From: Thalassospira sp. TSL5-1
Lineage (GTDB): Bacteria > Pseudomonadota > Alphaproteobacteria > Rhodospirillales > Thalassospiraceae
DNA: 64,000 nt
Reading direction: 5' to 3'
Assembly (NCBI RefSeq): GCF_001907695.1
Contig: NZ_KV880639.1
Coordinates: forward strand, 260,103-324,102
Part shown: piece by piece, positions 36,640 to 45,287 of the stretch
Layout: each line of letters opens with the position of its first letter
Numbering within the stretch: the first letter of the stretch is position 1
The notes under the pieces: generated by a model
Database searches by the model: none
What the model was told of the DNA's origin: nothing
Seen by the model: the letters and a program-made list of their open reading frames with translations, nothing else
Translations under genes and position numbers: made by a program

Positions 36640-36666
36640 TTAAAAACAATTCCGGCCCGGGGCCGG
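36640..36666 (-). terminator. Possible terminator of the unknown membrane-protein gene
   Basis: CCGGCC (36652-36657) and GGCCGG (36661-36666) form a short GC stem; on the minus strand AATTGTTTTTAAG follows. Loop only three bases, so support is moderate. Confidence 0.45.
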
Positions 36667-36745
36667 CGCGCAAATATCACAAGGGCCAGGCACGTCAACC
36701 AGCTTCCCCGCCAGGGTTTAACCAGTTTGCATGCCCCTTAAACAA

Positions 36746-37633
36746 TCAGGACTGCGACGCCTGCGTTGCTGAATGGCCCTCAGAAACCTCCGAAGCCGGG
36801 TCGGCTGTCTGCCCCGAAATATGATCACCGATCACCTGCTCATTCATCAAATAGGCGCGGCACAAAATGACAGCCAAAAACGCAAGCTCAACAACCCGGA
36901 TAATCGAAGCGGCCCCCATCAGGGCCATATATTCCGGCATGCGCCAGAAATGCGTTGCTTGCAGTGTCGCATCATCTACAAGCACATTCATATAAACCAA
37001 TACCGCGCCAGAACTGACCAGCACAAGCAGGCAGGGAATTAGCAAAAAGCGCAAAAAAGTTTCCATGGCGTTTATTTTGCCGCGGATAAAGGCTTCGCGC
37101 AGGCTGGCATGCTTCCCCTCGATGGCGGCGGGCACCATCGTCCCAATACGGGTAAGAATGTTGGATACGGCTGCCATCGCAACAAAAAAGCACAGGAAAA
37201 GAAGAAAATAGTTCGAAGTTAAGGCATAACCTGCCACCTGTGCGAAGGCGAAGACCACAAGAGCAAATGCGAGGCCGCATAACAGCACCACAAACAACAA
37301 GCGCCACGAAAACCTGAACACCGCCCTAAGACCGTGCCAGCGTTCCACTTTCCCGTGCTTCTCTGACGACACGATTGTGGCCTGAAACACAAACATCAAC
37401 ATGCCCGCCATCACCGCACCAGACAGGATCGTGACAGGCGTGCCATTCCTGCCAAGAATTTCACTTGAAACCTGGTCCACGGCAACAAGCACAATCACGA
37501 ATAACACAGATAGAGCCCAATTCTGACGTATCACGAAAAAGGTTTCCGCAAACAAATTCCTGTCGAACCTGGCGTTTTCATAAGAAGTTGTTTGCAGCAT
37601 GTCAGTTGCCGGTCTTTCATTCTGATCCGTCAT
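36746..37633 (-). CDS. Polytopic membrane protein of unknown function
   Basis: A 295-residue protein I do not recognise. About six hydrophobic segments (for example WALSVLFVIVLVAVDQV, GAVMAGMLMFVFQATIV, LLFVVLLCGLAFALVVFAFAQVAG, NYFLLFLCFFVAMAAVS, FLRFLLIPCLLVLVSSGAVLVYM). The C-terminal tail is Ser/Thr/Glu-rich and polar (SGQTADPASEVSEGHSATQASQS). The ATG at 37633 (MTDQNERPATD) is preferred to an in-frame TTG at 37732 that would add another hydrophobic stretch; neither has a strong ribosome site. Divergent neighbour of the membrane-associated helicase, but no evidence ties them. Confidence 0.7.
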   Translation of the reverse strand: MTDQNERPATDMLQTTSYENARFDRNLFAETFFVIRQNWALSVLFVIVLVAVDQVSSEILGRNGTPVTILSGAVMAGMLMFVFQATIVSSEKHGKVERWHGLRAVFRFSWRLLFVVLLCGLAFALVVFAFAQVAGYALTSNYFLLFLCFFVAMAAVSNILTRIGTMVPAAIEGKHASLREAFIRGKINAMETFLRFLLIPCLLVLVSSGAVLVYMNVLVDDATLQATHFWRMPEYMALMGAASIIRVVELAFLAVILCRAYLMNEQVIGDHISGQTADPASEVSEGHSATQASQS

Positions 37634-38025
37634 TTCAACTCGTATCCACCAATCGTTATAAATGGTTTTTATTGGTGTAATAATGACCATACAGAGCAGA
37701 ACAAACAACCATCCCCCGGCCAATCGGGACAAAGCAATTGATCAAATAAAACAATACAATTGAGATTTTAATATAAACTTTTACCCAAAGAACAACCCAA
37801 ACGTATAGCCGACCGGATCACTCGAACGTCTAAAATCCCTTCAAACTTCAGATTTTTATGCAGGAAGCAATAAACAAGAAAAAACCTCAGACTGCGGCAA
37901 CACCTTAAGATTCTGTCCTCCTTCTTTTTGCATTCGCGTAAAATCTTGTCGCCCCATAGCAGAACTGGCTAAAAGTTCTCATCGGCGCACTTCCGACCTG
38001 AAACACACATAACCGGAATAAAACC
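37634..38025. other. AT-rich intergenic region before the helicase gene
   Basis: 392 bp without a gene. CAATTGA occurs twice in the same direction (37735-37741 and 37757-37763), 22 bases apart, just upstream of the unknown membrane-protein gene. It must hold the helicase promoter. Confidence 0.45.
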
Positions 38026-40767
38026 ATGCCCCTTAAAAAGCTAAAATTTCAGGCCGACTGGAGACTGTATCAGGCGCGCATTCTGCATGAATTGGAAACC
38101 CACCTGAACGACAACCATCTTCATGTGGTCGCAGCACCGGGGTCGGGTAAAACCATTCTGGGGTTGGAAGTCATGCGCCGCATTGGTCATTCAACCGTTA
38201 TCCTTGCACCGACCATTACGATCCGCAATCAGTGGATGGACCGTCTTGTGTCAATGTTTCTGCCGAAAGACGAGGCACACCCAGACTGGATATCGCAGGA
38301 CATCAAAAACCCAAAATTCCTGACGATCATTACCTATCAGGCTTTGCATGCTGCTTTCTCGGGTACCGATGAACAGGAAGAACCCCGTGCAGCCACGACC
38401 AAAAAGCCCAAAATAGCCGATATCATCACGCAGCTTGCACAATTGAATGTCAAAACCATCATACTTGATGAAGCGCATCACCTGCGGAATGAATGGTGGA
38501 AAGCACTCACCAAACTTAAAAAAGGGTTACAAAAACCGACCATCGTTTCCCTTACAGCCACGCCACCTTATGACGTGGATGCCAACGAATGGCAAAAATA
38601 TCAGGAACTTTGCGGGCCGGTAGATTCCGTCATTTCCGTACCGGAACTGGTGAAAAATGGCGACTTATGCCCTCACCAGGATTATGTGTACTTTTCTTTA
38701 CCGACCAAATTGGAAAAAGAAAAACTAAAGCAATTCAAGAAAAGCATTGCCGAGCTTATTATCTTTCTTAAAAATAACACCACTTTCATGAATGCCCTAA
38801 GTGCGCATCCTTGGGTATATAACACAAAAGAACATATTGGAGAAATCCTTCAAGACCCCAAATTCTTTTCCTCTTTAATTATCTTTTTAAATGCTGCCGG
38901 GTATCCGCCCCCGCGCTATGCGCTGGATATTTTGGGCGTTGGACACTCCAGAATTCCCACCCTGGACCCTCAATGGCTGGAAACGTTACTAACCGGAATT
39001 TTATATACACATGCCAAATATCTCGACCGGCACGAACGTACTCTGGAGGCAATTCGCACGCACCTCAAACGGATTGGCGCCATCGAACGCAGCAGAGTTA
39101 TTATTAACAATACCAAGGAAATTAAAAAATTACTGACCCGTAGCCTTGGTAAACTGGACAGCATTGCCGACATCACCCGCATGGAGGCAGATCACCTGAA
39201 CGAAAATCTTCGGATGGTGATCCTGACGGATTATATTCGCAAATCGGAACTGCCAGTTAACGCCTTTGATTTACGGCCAATGGACAAAATTGGTGTTATT
39301 CCGATCTTTGAATATCTTCGCCGAAAAGACATTTCAAATGTCAAACTAGGCATTCTAACCGGGTCTCTTGTTTTCATTCCCAAAACATCACGGACCATTA
39401 TTGAAAAGATTGCACCGAAATTAGATATTGACGTGAATCACATCCACTATGAGGCGGTTAAACACGACGAAAATTATATCTCGGTAAGCATCAAGGGCGA
39501 ACACAAACAAAAGATTGTTCATTTGATTACCGAACTTTTCAATGCGGGCGGCATTACTGTCCTGATCGGCACACAGGCGCTACTTGGCGAGGGTTGGGAT
39601 GCTCCATCCTTAAACACGCTCATTCTGGCAAGCGTTGTTGGCTCTTATATGCTTTCTAACCAGATGCGTGGCCGTGCCATTCGCACAAATTCCGATAATC
39701 CCGATAAAGTTGCCAATATCTGGCATCTTGTCGGGGTTGACATTGAAACACAGCGCGACAAGCTGCGATTCATATTCACCGGCCAAACCGATCGTCAAAA
39801 ATTCTTCCATCCCTTCGATGAAATCAAAGAAGACCTTGGGCCTGATATCCTGATGTTACGCAGGCGTTTTCGCGCCTTTGAAGGACTGTCATATCAAGAT
39901 CCGCCCCTTATCGAAAACGGCTTCAAACGACTTAATCTTGGCAAAATGAAATGGACAGAATCCGCAGTAACAGACCTTAACCAACAGATGTTGCAACGCG
40001 CACGCGAACGCGAACGATTGCCCGAATTGTGGGATAAGGCGTTGCTGGGTTCCAGCCCCCGACCGGAAATGCGGGAAAAGATCGAATCAAACTATGCACC
40101 ACAAGGCTTTGCGTTCGAAAATACAATTAAAAGCCTGACAACAGAAGGGCTTATCTCCGGTGCAATAGTGGGTGTTTATTTACTCAGGGGAATTCATAAA
40201 GGCTCCTCTCTTCTCAACCTGCTTCTCTTCATCTTCGGTATTACCTTCATCGTCGCATTGCCAAAATTGGTCAAAGCACTTTATTTGCTGGTTCGTCACG
40301 GAACCCTGGAAAATTCAATAGAGCAAGTTGGATGGGCGGTATTGGAAACCCTCCACCATATGAAACTGATCGAGAGGAACCTAAGAGGCCTGCGCATTGA
40401 AACGGCTAAAAACGACCTGGGTGTTGTCTTTTGTCGCCTGGATGGTGCCAGCCCCAAAGAAAGAAAGTATTTTCTCGAAGCCATGCTCGAAGTCCTGGGA
40501 CCGGTAGAAAACCCGCGCTATTTGCTAACCCATTACTCTTATCTGGGTAGGCTTTTACGTGTTAATTATCATCCTGTACCAACCATCATTGGTCAGAAGA
40601 AATCACATGCGGACTTCTTCACCAAATGCTGGAATCGCCGAGTTGGCTCTGTCGATTTGATTTATACAAAAAATGTTGAAGGCCGCATCACGCTGCTACA
40701 AGCTAGAACCCAGTCCTTTTCCGCTGCATTCCAAAAGAAAACAGATCGTATCAGCGTTTGGGAATAA
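38026..40767 (+). CDS. SF2 DEAH-box helicase/ATPase with C-terminal membrane segments
   Basis: A 913-residue protein. The N-terminal half is a superfamily 2 motor: motif I AAPGSGKT (36-43), motif II DEAH (about 148-151), motif III SLTATPP (about 175-181), motif V LLGEGWDAPSLNTLIL and motif VI QMRGRAIR (about 546-553). The style is like type III restriction Res/ERCC3 translocases. Residues 200-450 are a large helical insert. At about 708-723 and 729-749 lie two adjacent hydrophobic helices (GLISGAIVGVYLLRGI and LLNLLLFIFGITFIVALPKLV), unexpected in a helicase. The last 150 residues (YHPVPTIIGQKKSHADFFTKCWNRRVGSVDLIYTKNVEGRITLLQAR) form an unnamed domain. No nuclease or methylase is adjacent. 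Codon use is more AT-rich than in neighbours. Defence is a guess. Confidence 0.85.
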   Translation: MPLKKLKFQADWRLYQARILHELETHLNDNHLHVVAAPGSGKTILGLEVMRRIGHSTVILAPTITIRNQWMDRLVSMFLPKDEAHPDWISQDIKNPKFLTIITYQALHAAFSGTDEQEEPRAATTKKPKIADIITQLAQLNVKTIILDEAHHLRNEWWKALTKLKKGLQKPTIVSLTATPPYDVDANEWQKYQELCGPVDSVISVPELVKNGDLCPHQDYVYFSLPTKLEKEKLKQFKKSIAELIIFLKNNTTFMNALSAHPWVYNTKEHIGEILQDPKFFSSLIIFLNAAGYPPPRYALDILGVGHSRIPTLDPQWLETLLTGILYTHAKYLDRHERTLEAIRTHLKRIGAIERSRVIINNTKEIKKLLTRSLGKLDSIADITRMEADHLNENLRMVILTDYIRKSELPVNAFDLRPMDKIGVIPIFEYLRRKDISNVKLGILTGSLVFIPKTSRTIIEKIAPKLDIDVNHIHYEAVKHDENYISVSIKGEHKQKIVHLITELFNAGGITVLIGTQALLGEGWDAPSLNTLILASVVGSYMLSNQMRGRAIRTNSDNPDKVANIWHLVGVDIETQRDKLRFIFTGQTDRQKFFHPFDEIKEDLGPDILMLRRRFRAFEGLSYQDPPLIENGFKRLNLGKMKWTESAVTDLNQQMLQRARERERLPELWDKALLGSSPRPEMREKIESNYAPQGFAFENTIKSLTTEGLISGAIVGVYLLRGIHKGSSLLNLLLFIFGITFIVALPKLVKALYLLVRHGTLENSIEQVGWAVLETLHHMKLIERNLRGLRIETAKNDLGVVFCRLDGASPKERKYFLEAMLEVLGPVENPRYLLTHYSYLGRLLRVNYHPVPTIIGQKKSHADFFTKCWNRRVGSVDLIYTKNVEGRITLLQARTQSFSAAFQKKTDRISVWE

Positions 40768-41137
40768 ATGATCAATAAACCTGCTAAATATAGCAAGGGC
40801 CTATAGGCTGCATCGCCAAGCAGCTCACTTCGACAGCAAAATAACAACACCGCAAAAAATCACGTCAAACACATATCGAATGGCAACATCTAAAATTATT
40901 CCAATAAAAATTGCGCATTCGCAATGCAGCATCCGGACCGATGATTTACCAGATTGACGACGCCAGACCCGATCAATCTTTGCAGTGTACTGCCAGAAGG
41001 CAGGCGTCCAAGAACACCCGGTCAGAATGGGTGTTTTGCCATGGTCCGGTATCACCCCGATGGCTGACTGGCAGCCATCGCGCCGGCAATTGGCACCAAA
41101 CAAAGGGAGCTTCGCTTAGCAAAAGGACAGACAGGCA
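40768..41137. other. Region between helicase and cydA with two hairpins
   Basis: 370 bp without a gene. AACACCC/GGGTGTT (41013-41035) followed by TT is terminator-like. A perfect 9-bp hairpin CGATGGCTG/CAGCCATCG (41058-41066, 41072-41080, five-base loop) lies 58 bases before the cydA start and may be in its leader. No FNR-type site was recognised. Confidence 0.5.
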
Positions 41138-42523
41138 ATGCTTGATCCTGAGATACTGGCGCGTGTGCAATTTGCCTTTACGATGTCGTTTCACATTATC
41201 TTTCCATCCCTGACCATCGGGCTGGCAAGTTTCCTGCTTGTGCTGGAAGCCCTTTGGCTGCGCACCGGAAACGATACCTATCTTTCACTTTATAAATTCT
41301 GGACCAAAATCTTCGCCCTGGCCTTTGGTATGGGGGTGGTTTCAGGCATCGTCATGTCCTATCAATTCGGCACGAACTGGGGGCCATTTGCCGAAATTTC
41401 CGGGCCGGTCATCGGCCCCTTAATGGCCTACGAAGTACTGACCGCCTTTTTCCTTGAGGCGGGGTTTCTTGGTGTCATGCTGTTTGGCCTTAACAAGGTT
41501 GGACCAAAGCTGCATATCACGGCAACCGCAATGGTTGCCATTGGAACACTTTTTTCCGCCTTCTGGATTTTGTCGGCCAATAGCTGGATGCAAACCCCGG
41601 CGGGGCATACCTTTGAAAACGGGCGACTGGTTGTTGAAAACTGGTTTGCAGCGGTTTTTAATCCCAGCTTCCCTTACCGTTTGGCGCATATGGTTCTGGC
41701 GGCTTATCTGACCACTGCCTTTGTCGTTGCCGGGGTTGGTGGCTGGCATTTACTGCGCAATCGCGAAAATGCCGCCGCGCGCATCATGTTTTCTATGGCC
41801 TTGTGGCTCATCACCTTTCTGGCACCTCTGCAAATTTTTGCCGGTGACATGCACGGTCTGAATACTCTGGAGCATCAGCCCGCCAAGGTCGCGGCAATGG
41901 AAGGGCATTTTGAAACCACCAAGGGCGGCACTCCGCTTATCCTGTTTGGCTGGCCCGACATGCAAGCGGGCGAAACCCGCTATGCGCTGGAAATCCCCTA
42001 TCTCGGATCGATCATTCTGACCCATAGCCTGGATGGCGAGATTACCGGTCTTAACGACTTCGCCCCCGAAGACCGCCCCAATGCAGCCATTGTGTTCTGG
42101 TCATTCCGCATCATGGTGGGCATGGGCATGTTAATGTTGCTGGCCGGGCTGGGCAGCCTGTGGGCGCGTTACCGCAAAAGCCTGTTTGACTGCCGCATAC
42201 TGCATCGTTTTGCCCTGATCATGGGGCCAAGCGGGTTTATCGCCGTCTTGGCAGGCTGGGTCACAACCGAGGTTGGCCGTCAGCCGTGGGTGATTTATGG
42301 CATCCTGCGAACTGCCGATGCCGGATCCCCGGTCTCGCCCATTGCGATTGCCGGCTCGACTATCGCCTTCTTTATTGTCTATGCCATCGTGTTTGGCGTG
42401 GGAACGGCCTATATGCTGCGTGCCATGCGCCAGGACCCACGCCATGCCCATATTGCCCCCGGCGAAATATACCGTGCCGATCACGCGGGCGTCGTCGATC
42501 ATATCGACAGCCACAAACATTAA
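41138..42523 (+). CDS. cydA: Cytochrome bd-type quinol oxidase subunit I
   Basis: A 461-residue inner-membrane subunit that oxidises quinol and carries the b and d haems. The N-terminus ARVQFAFTMSFHIIFPSLTIGLASFL holds the haem-ligand His. FGMGVVSGIVMSYQFGTNWGPFAEISGPVIGPLMAYEVLTAFFLEAGFLG and TTEVGRQPWVIYGILRT are diagnostic. It is shorter than E. coli CydA (about 520), because the quinol loop is short, as in cyanide-insensitive CioA-type oxidases. First gene of a three-gene operon. Confidence 0.95.
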   Translation: MLDPEILARVQFAFTMSFHIIFPSLTIGLASFLLVLEALWLRTGNDTYLSLYKFWTKIFALAFGMGVVSGIVMSYQFGTNWGPFAEISGPVIGPLMAYEVLTAFFLEAGFLGVMLFGLNKVGPKLHITATAMVAIGTLFSAFWILSANSWMQTPAGHTFENGRLVVENWFAAVFNPSFPYRLAHMVLAAYLTTAFVVAGVGGWHLLRNRENAAARIMFSMALWLITFLAPLQIFAGDMHGLNTLEHQPAKVAAMEGHFETTKGGTPLILFGWPDMQAGETRYALEIPYLGSIILTHSLDGEITGLNDFAPEDRPNAAIVFWSFRIMVGMGMLMLLAGLGSLWARYRKSLFDCRILHRFALIMGPSGFIAVLAGWVTTEVGRQPWVIYGILRTADAGSPVSPIAIAGSTIAFFIVYAIVFGVGTAYMLRAMRQDPRHAHIAPGEIYRADHAGVVDHIDSHKH

Positions 42524-42540
42524 GGCGCAGGAGAAAGATT

Positions 42541-43533
42541 ATGGATTATCAACTTATCTGGGTCCTGCTGATCGCCTTTGCCGTCTTTGCCTATGTTACC
42601 ATGGACGGGTTTGATCTGGGCATTGGTATTCTATTTCCTTTTGAAAAGAATGCCGAAAACCGGGGCAAGATGATGAATTCCATCGCCCCGATATGGGATG
42701 GCAACGAAACCTGGCTGGTGTTGGGGGGCGGCGGCCTTTATGCAACCTTCCCTGCCGCCTATTCCCTGCTGATGACGGCCTTTTATATCCCCGTCATTAT
42801 CATGTTGCTGGCCCTGGTGTTTCGCGGTGTTGCATTTGAATTTCGCGTCAAAAGCCGCGATCACACCAATCACTGGGATTTTGCCTTTGCTGCCGGATCC
42901 ATCATTGCTGCTGCCATGCAGGGTGCCATGTTGGGGGCCTTCATTGAAGGCATCAATGTGCAAGACGGCCACTTTGTTGGTGGCCCGCTGGACTGGGTCA
43001 GCCCGTTTTCACTCTTTTGCGCCAGTGCTGTTGTCGTTGGTTATGCCCTGCTTGGTGCGGGCTGGCTGATCATGAAATGCGATGGCCCGTTGCAAGGACG
43101 TTTGCGCGCCATAGCCAAGCCCGCCGTCATCTGGATGGCAGCCAACCTTGGTGTTGTGTCACTCATGACCACCTATTTAAACCCGGCCTATGGTGAACGC
43201 TGGTTTTCAACACCCAATATCTACATTCTTGCCCCTATTCCGATTGTCACCATCGGGCTGATGTTTTGGTTGTGGCATGCGGTAAAACGGCGGGAAAAAA
43301 CGGTATTTGGCATTACGCTTTCGGTTTTCTTCCTGTGTTATCTGGGATTTGGCATTACGCTGTTTCCCAATATCGTCCCGCCAATCATAAGCTTCCGCGA
43401 GGCTGCCGCCCCCGATAACAGCCTGTCCTTTCTGCTGGTTGGGGCCGCCGTCCTGCTGCCGATTATTCTGGGCTACACCGCCTATGCCTATTATGTGTTT
43501 CGTGGCAAAGTCGATGATACGGGATATCATTGA
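42541..43533 (+). CDS. cydB: Cytochrome bd-type quinol oxidase subunit II
   Basis: A 330-residue membrane partner of subunit I. MDYQLIWVLLIAFAVFAYVTMDGFDLGIGILFPF and APIWDGNETWLVLGGGGLYATFPAAYSLLMTAFYIP are the family hallmarks. ATG at 42541 follows AGGAGAAAG; an upstream in-frame extension reads through the cydA end and is not real. Eighteen bases separate it from cydA, two bases from the small third gene. Confidence 0.95.
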   Translation: MDYQLIWVLLIAFAVFAYVTMDGFDLGIGILFPFEKNAENRGKMMNSIAPIWDGNETWLVLGGGGLYATFPAAYSLLMTAFYIPVIIMLLALVFRGVAFEFRVKSRDHTNHWDFAFAAGSIIAAAMQGAMLGAFIEGINVQDGHFVGGPLDWVSPFSLFCASAVVVGYALLGAGWLIMKCDGPLQGRLRAIAKPAVIWMAANLGVVSLMTTYLNPAYGERWFSTPNIYILAPIPIVTIGLMFWLWHAVKRREKTVFGITLSVFFLCYLGFGITLFPNIVPPIISFREAAAPDNSLSFLLVGAAVLLPIILGYTAYAYYVFRGKVDDTGYH

Positions 43534-43535
43534 TC

Positions 43536-43658
43536 ATGGCAGCGCAAACCAAAAACAAAACACACCGCATGTTATGGTTTATCGGGCTTTATCTGGCCGG
43601 GCTCAGCACCCTTACCGCTGTGGCCTATGGCCTGCGCGCCCTGATGGGGCTTTATTAA
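43536..43658 (+). CDS. DUF2474/CydX-like small subunit of the bd oxidase
   Basis: A 40-residue single-pass membrane protein, too short for most ORF cut-offs. Residues 1-11 are polar and basic (MAAQTKNKTHR), then one hydrophobic helix follows (MLWFIGLYLAGLSTLTAVAYGLRALMGLY). Small proteins of this type (DUF2474, CydX/YnhF analogues) sit directly after cydB in CioAB-type operons and stabilise the haem site in better-known oxidases. Only two bases separate it from cydB. A GGGCCGC/GCGGCCC hairpin follows at 43680-43698. Confidence 0.85.
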   Translation: MAAQTKNKTHRMLWFIGLYLAGLSTLTAVAYGLRALMGLY

Positions 43659-43679
43659 CACCAAACCTAAACACCAAAT

Positions 43680-43702
43680 GGGCCGCATATGGCGGCCCGT
43701 TT
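43680..43702 (+). terminator. Possible terminator of the cyd operon
   Basis: GGGCCGC and GCGGCCC with a five-base loop, followed by GTTTG. Short T-run, so moderate support. Confidence 0.5.
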
Positions 43703-43733
43703 GCTTACCCTCAAAATCAGTTACCCATCAGCA

Positions 43734-44927
43734 TCAGGCCGTTGCAACGGGCTTGCGCAAACGCGCGCCGACCGTCATGGCAAGGCCGGCAAAAATCATC
43801 AGAAATGACAGACCCAAAATAACCCAGCCAGTTTCCGCCGGGCTGGCGGCAAGGGCCACAATCAGGCCAGAAAGTGGCAAACTAAGACTGTTAAACAAAA
43901 TCACCACACCGGTTGTTTTGCCAAGGTCGCGTGCCGGAATAATGCGCTGGCGGGCCGTGCGGATATACACCGCATACATGCCATCAAAACCAAGGATCAG
44001 CACAAAACCCAGCGCATAAATCCAGTAATTGGGGCTAAGGGCGGTAACAATGCCGCCCACAATCACCATCACATAGCCAATGGCACCAAGCCGGCCAATG
44101 CCGAAATTGGTCATCGCAATCAATAACAACACCGAAACCGTTGCCAACGCGCCCATTGTTTGCAACAGCGCATAATAATTACCCGGCAATTCAAACAGAC
44201 CCGTCACAACTGCCGCCGAGGTGGCCAGCGTTGCCCCAAAAACCAGATTAATCGCCGCTGTCAAAATCACCAGACGGCGCAAACCGGGCAAATACATCAC
44301 ATGATGAAATGCCACACGCAGCGGGGCCATAAAGGGGGTTGTGGTCACTTCGGGCTCAATCAATTCAATGGTATTGATCCGCCGCCAGACCATCATCGCC
44401 GCCTCGCCCAGCATAAACAGCACCGCCGCACCGCCAACAACAACCTGCCAGTTGCTGATGCCAAAAATGGTTGCGGCAGCCAGCGGGCCAATAATGATGC
44501 TGCATTGATCCACCGTTTGCGCCAGGGACTGGACCCGGTCAAAACGGGCGGTGGCAAAAATTTGCGGCAACATCACTTCGCGCGCCATAAAACCCTGGCT
44601 GGCCAACACCCCACACAGCGCAGAAATCATCACCACCCATACCGGATTGGGATAAAGCACAAAACCTGCCAGCCCAAGAACAGCAATGGCGGCCCGCCCA
44701 AGCTGGGTGATGCGGATCAGGCGAATGGGGGAAACGCGATCTGACAAAATACCGCAAAAGGGATAGCACAGGATGCGCGGCAGGGTTTCCACCGCATAAG
44801 CCAGCCCGGAAAGGGCAACGCTTTCGGTCGTCTGATAAACGACCAAAGGCACGATAAACAGCAAAAACTGATCGCCCAAACGGGCAGAAAACATCGAGGC
44901 AAAAAACAGCCGGGCATTCAGCGACAT
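43734..44927 (-). CDS. Major facilitator superfamily transporter
   Basis: A 397-residue membrane transporter with about twelve segments. MSLNARLFFASMFSARLGDQFLLFIVPLVVYQTT and YAVETLPRILCYPFCGILSDRVSPIRLIRITQLGRAAI place it among exporters of the EntS/multidrug-like MFS group. The loop between TM2 and TM3 has SDRVSPIR, a version of the MFS signature. The ATG at 44927 is chosen over an upstream in-frame start for family fit; the ribosome site is weak. Substrate unknown. Convergent with the cyd operon. Confidence 0.88.
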   Translation of the reverse strand: MSLNARLFFASMFSARLGDQFLLFIVPLVVYQTTESVALSGLAYAVETLPRILCYPFCGILSDRVSPIRLIRITQLGRAAIAVLGLAGFVLYPNPVWVVMISALCGVLASQGFMAREVMLPQIFATARFDRVQSLAQTVDQCSIIIGPLAAATIFGISNWQVVVGGAAVLFMLGEAAMMVWRRINTIELIEPEVTTTPFMAPLRVAFHHVMYLPGLRRLVILTAAINLVFGATLATSAAVVTGLFELPGNYYALLQTMGALATVSVLLLIAMTNFGIGRLGAIGYVMVIVGGIVTALSPNYWIYALGFVLILGFDGMYAVYIRTARQRIIPARDLGKTTGVVILFNSLSLPLSGLIVALAASPAETGWVILGLSFLMIFAGLAMTVGARLRKPVATA

Positions 44928-45287
44928 GGGCGGAACTTTCGCGGGAAAGGCGTGGTGGCGCCAATAAGGATAAATTGACGATATACCCGTCCTGCGTGCC
45001 GTCAATTAAATCAGTATCGTGAAAAAGGCCGCCCTGCCATGCGTTTAGCGCAGATATTCAAACGGATATACCCGCCCAGTCAAACAGGCATACAACCTGG
45101 CGCGCCCAACTGTCGGCTACCGGACACCCACCACACAGATAAACACATGAAAAATATGTGTTATTACAAAAGCAACCTTACGACCATATGTCGAATATGG
45201 CCTTTCCTGCCTCGAGATACAGTTCAACACGGCGAGACTTCACTGAAATCGCCGTGCCGACTGTTTGGATCCAAAGCTGAATACAGC

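Noticed and set aside
38026-40767. Type III restriction enzyme (Res subunit)
   Set aside because: The motor resembles Res, but no nuclease motif was recognised in the C-terminal part and no methyltransferase gene lies nearby.
45039-45287. Small gene in the gap between MFS and aminotransferase genes
   Set aside because: The only plus-strand frame runs into the antisense of the aminotransferase gene and lacks a ribosome site; nothing supportable is seen in this 360-bp gap.
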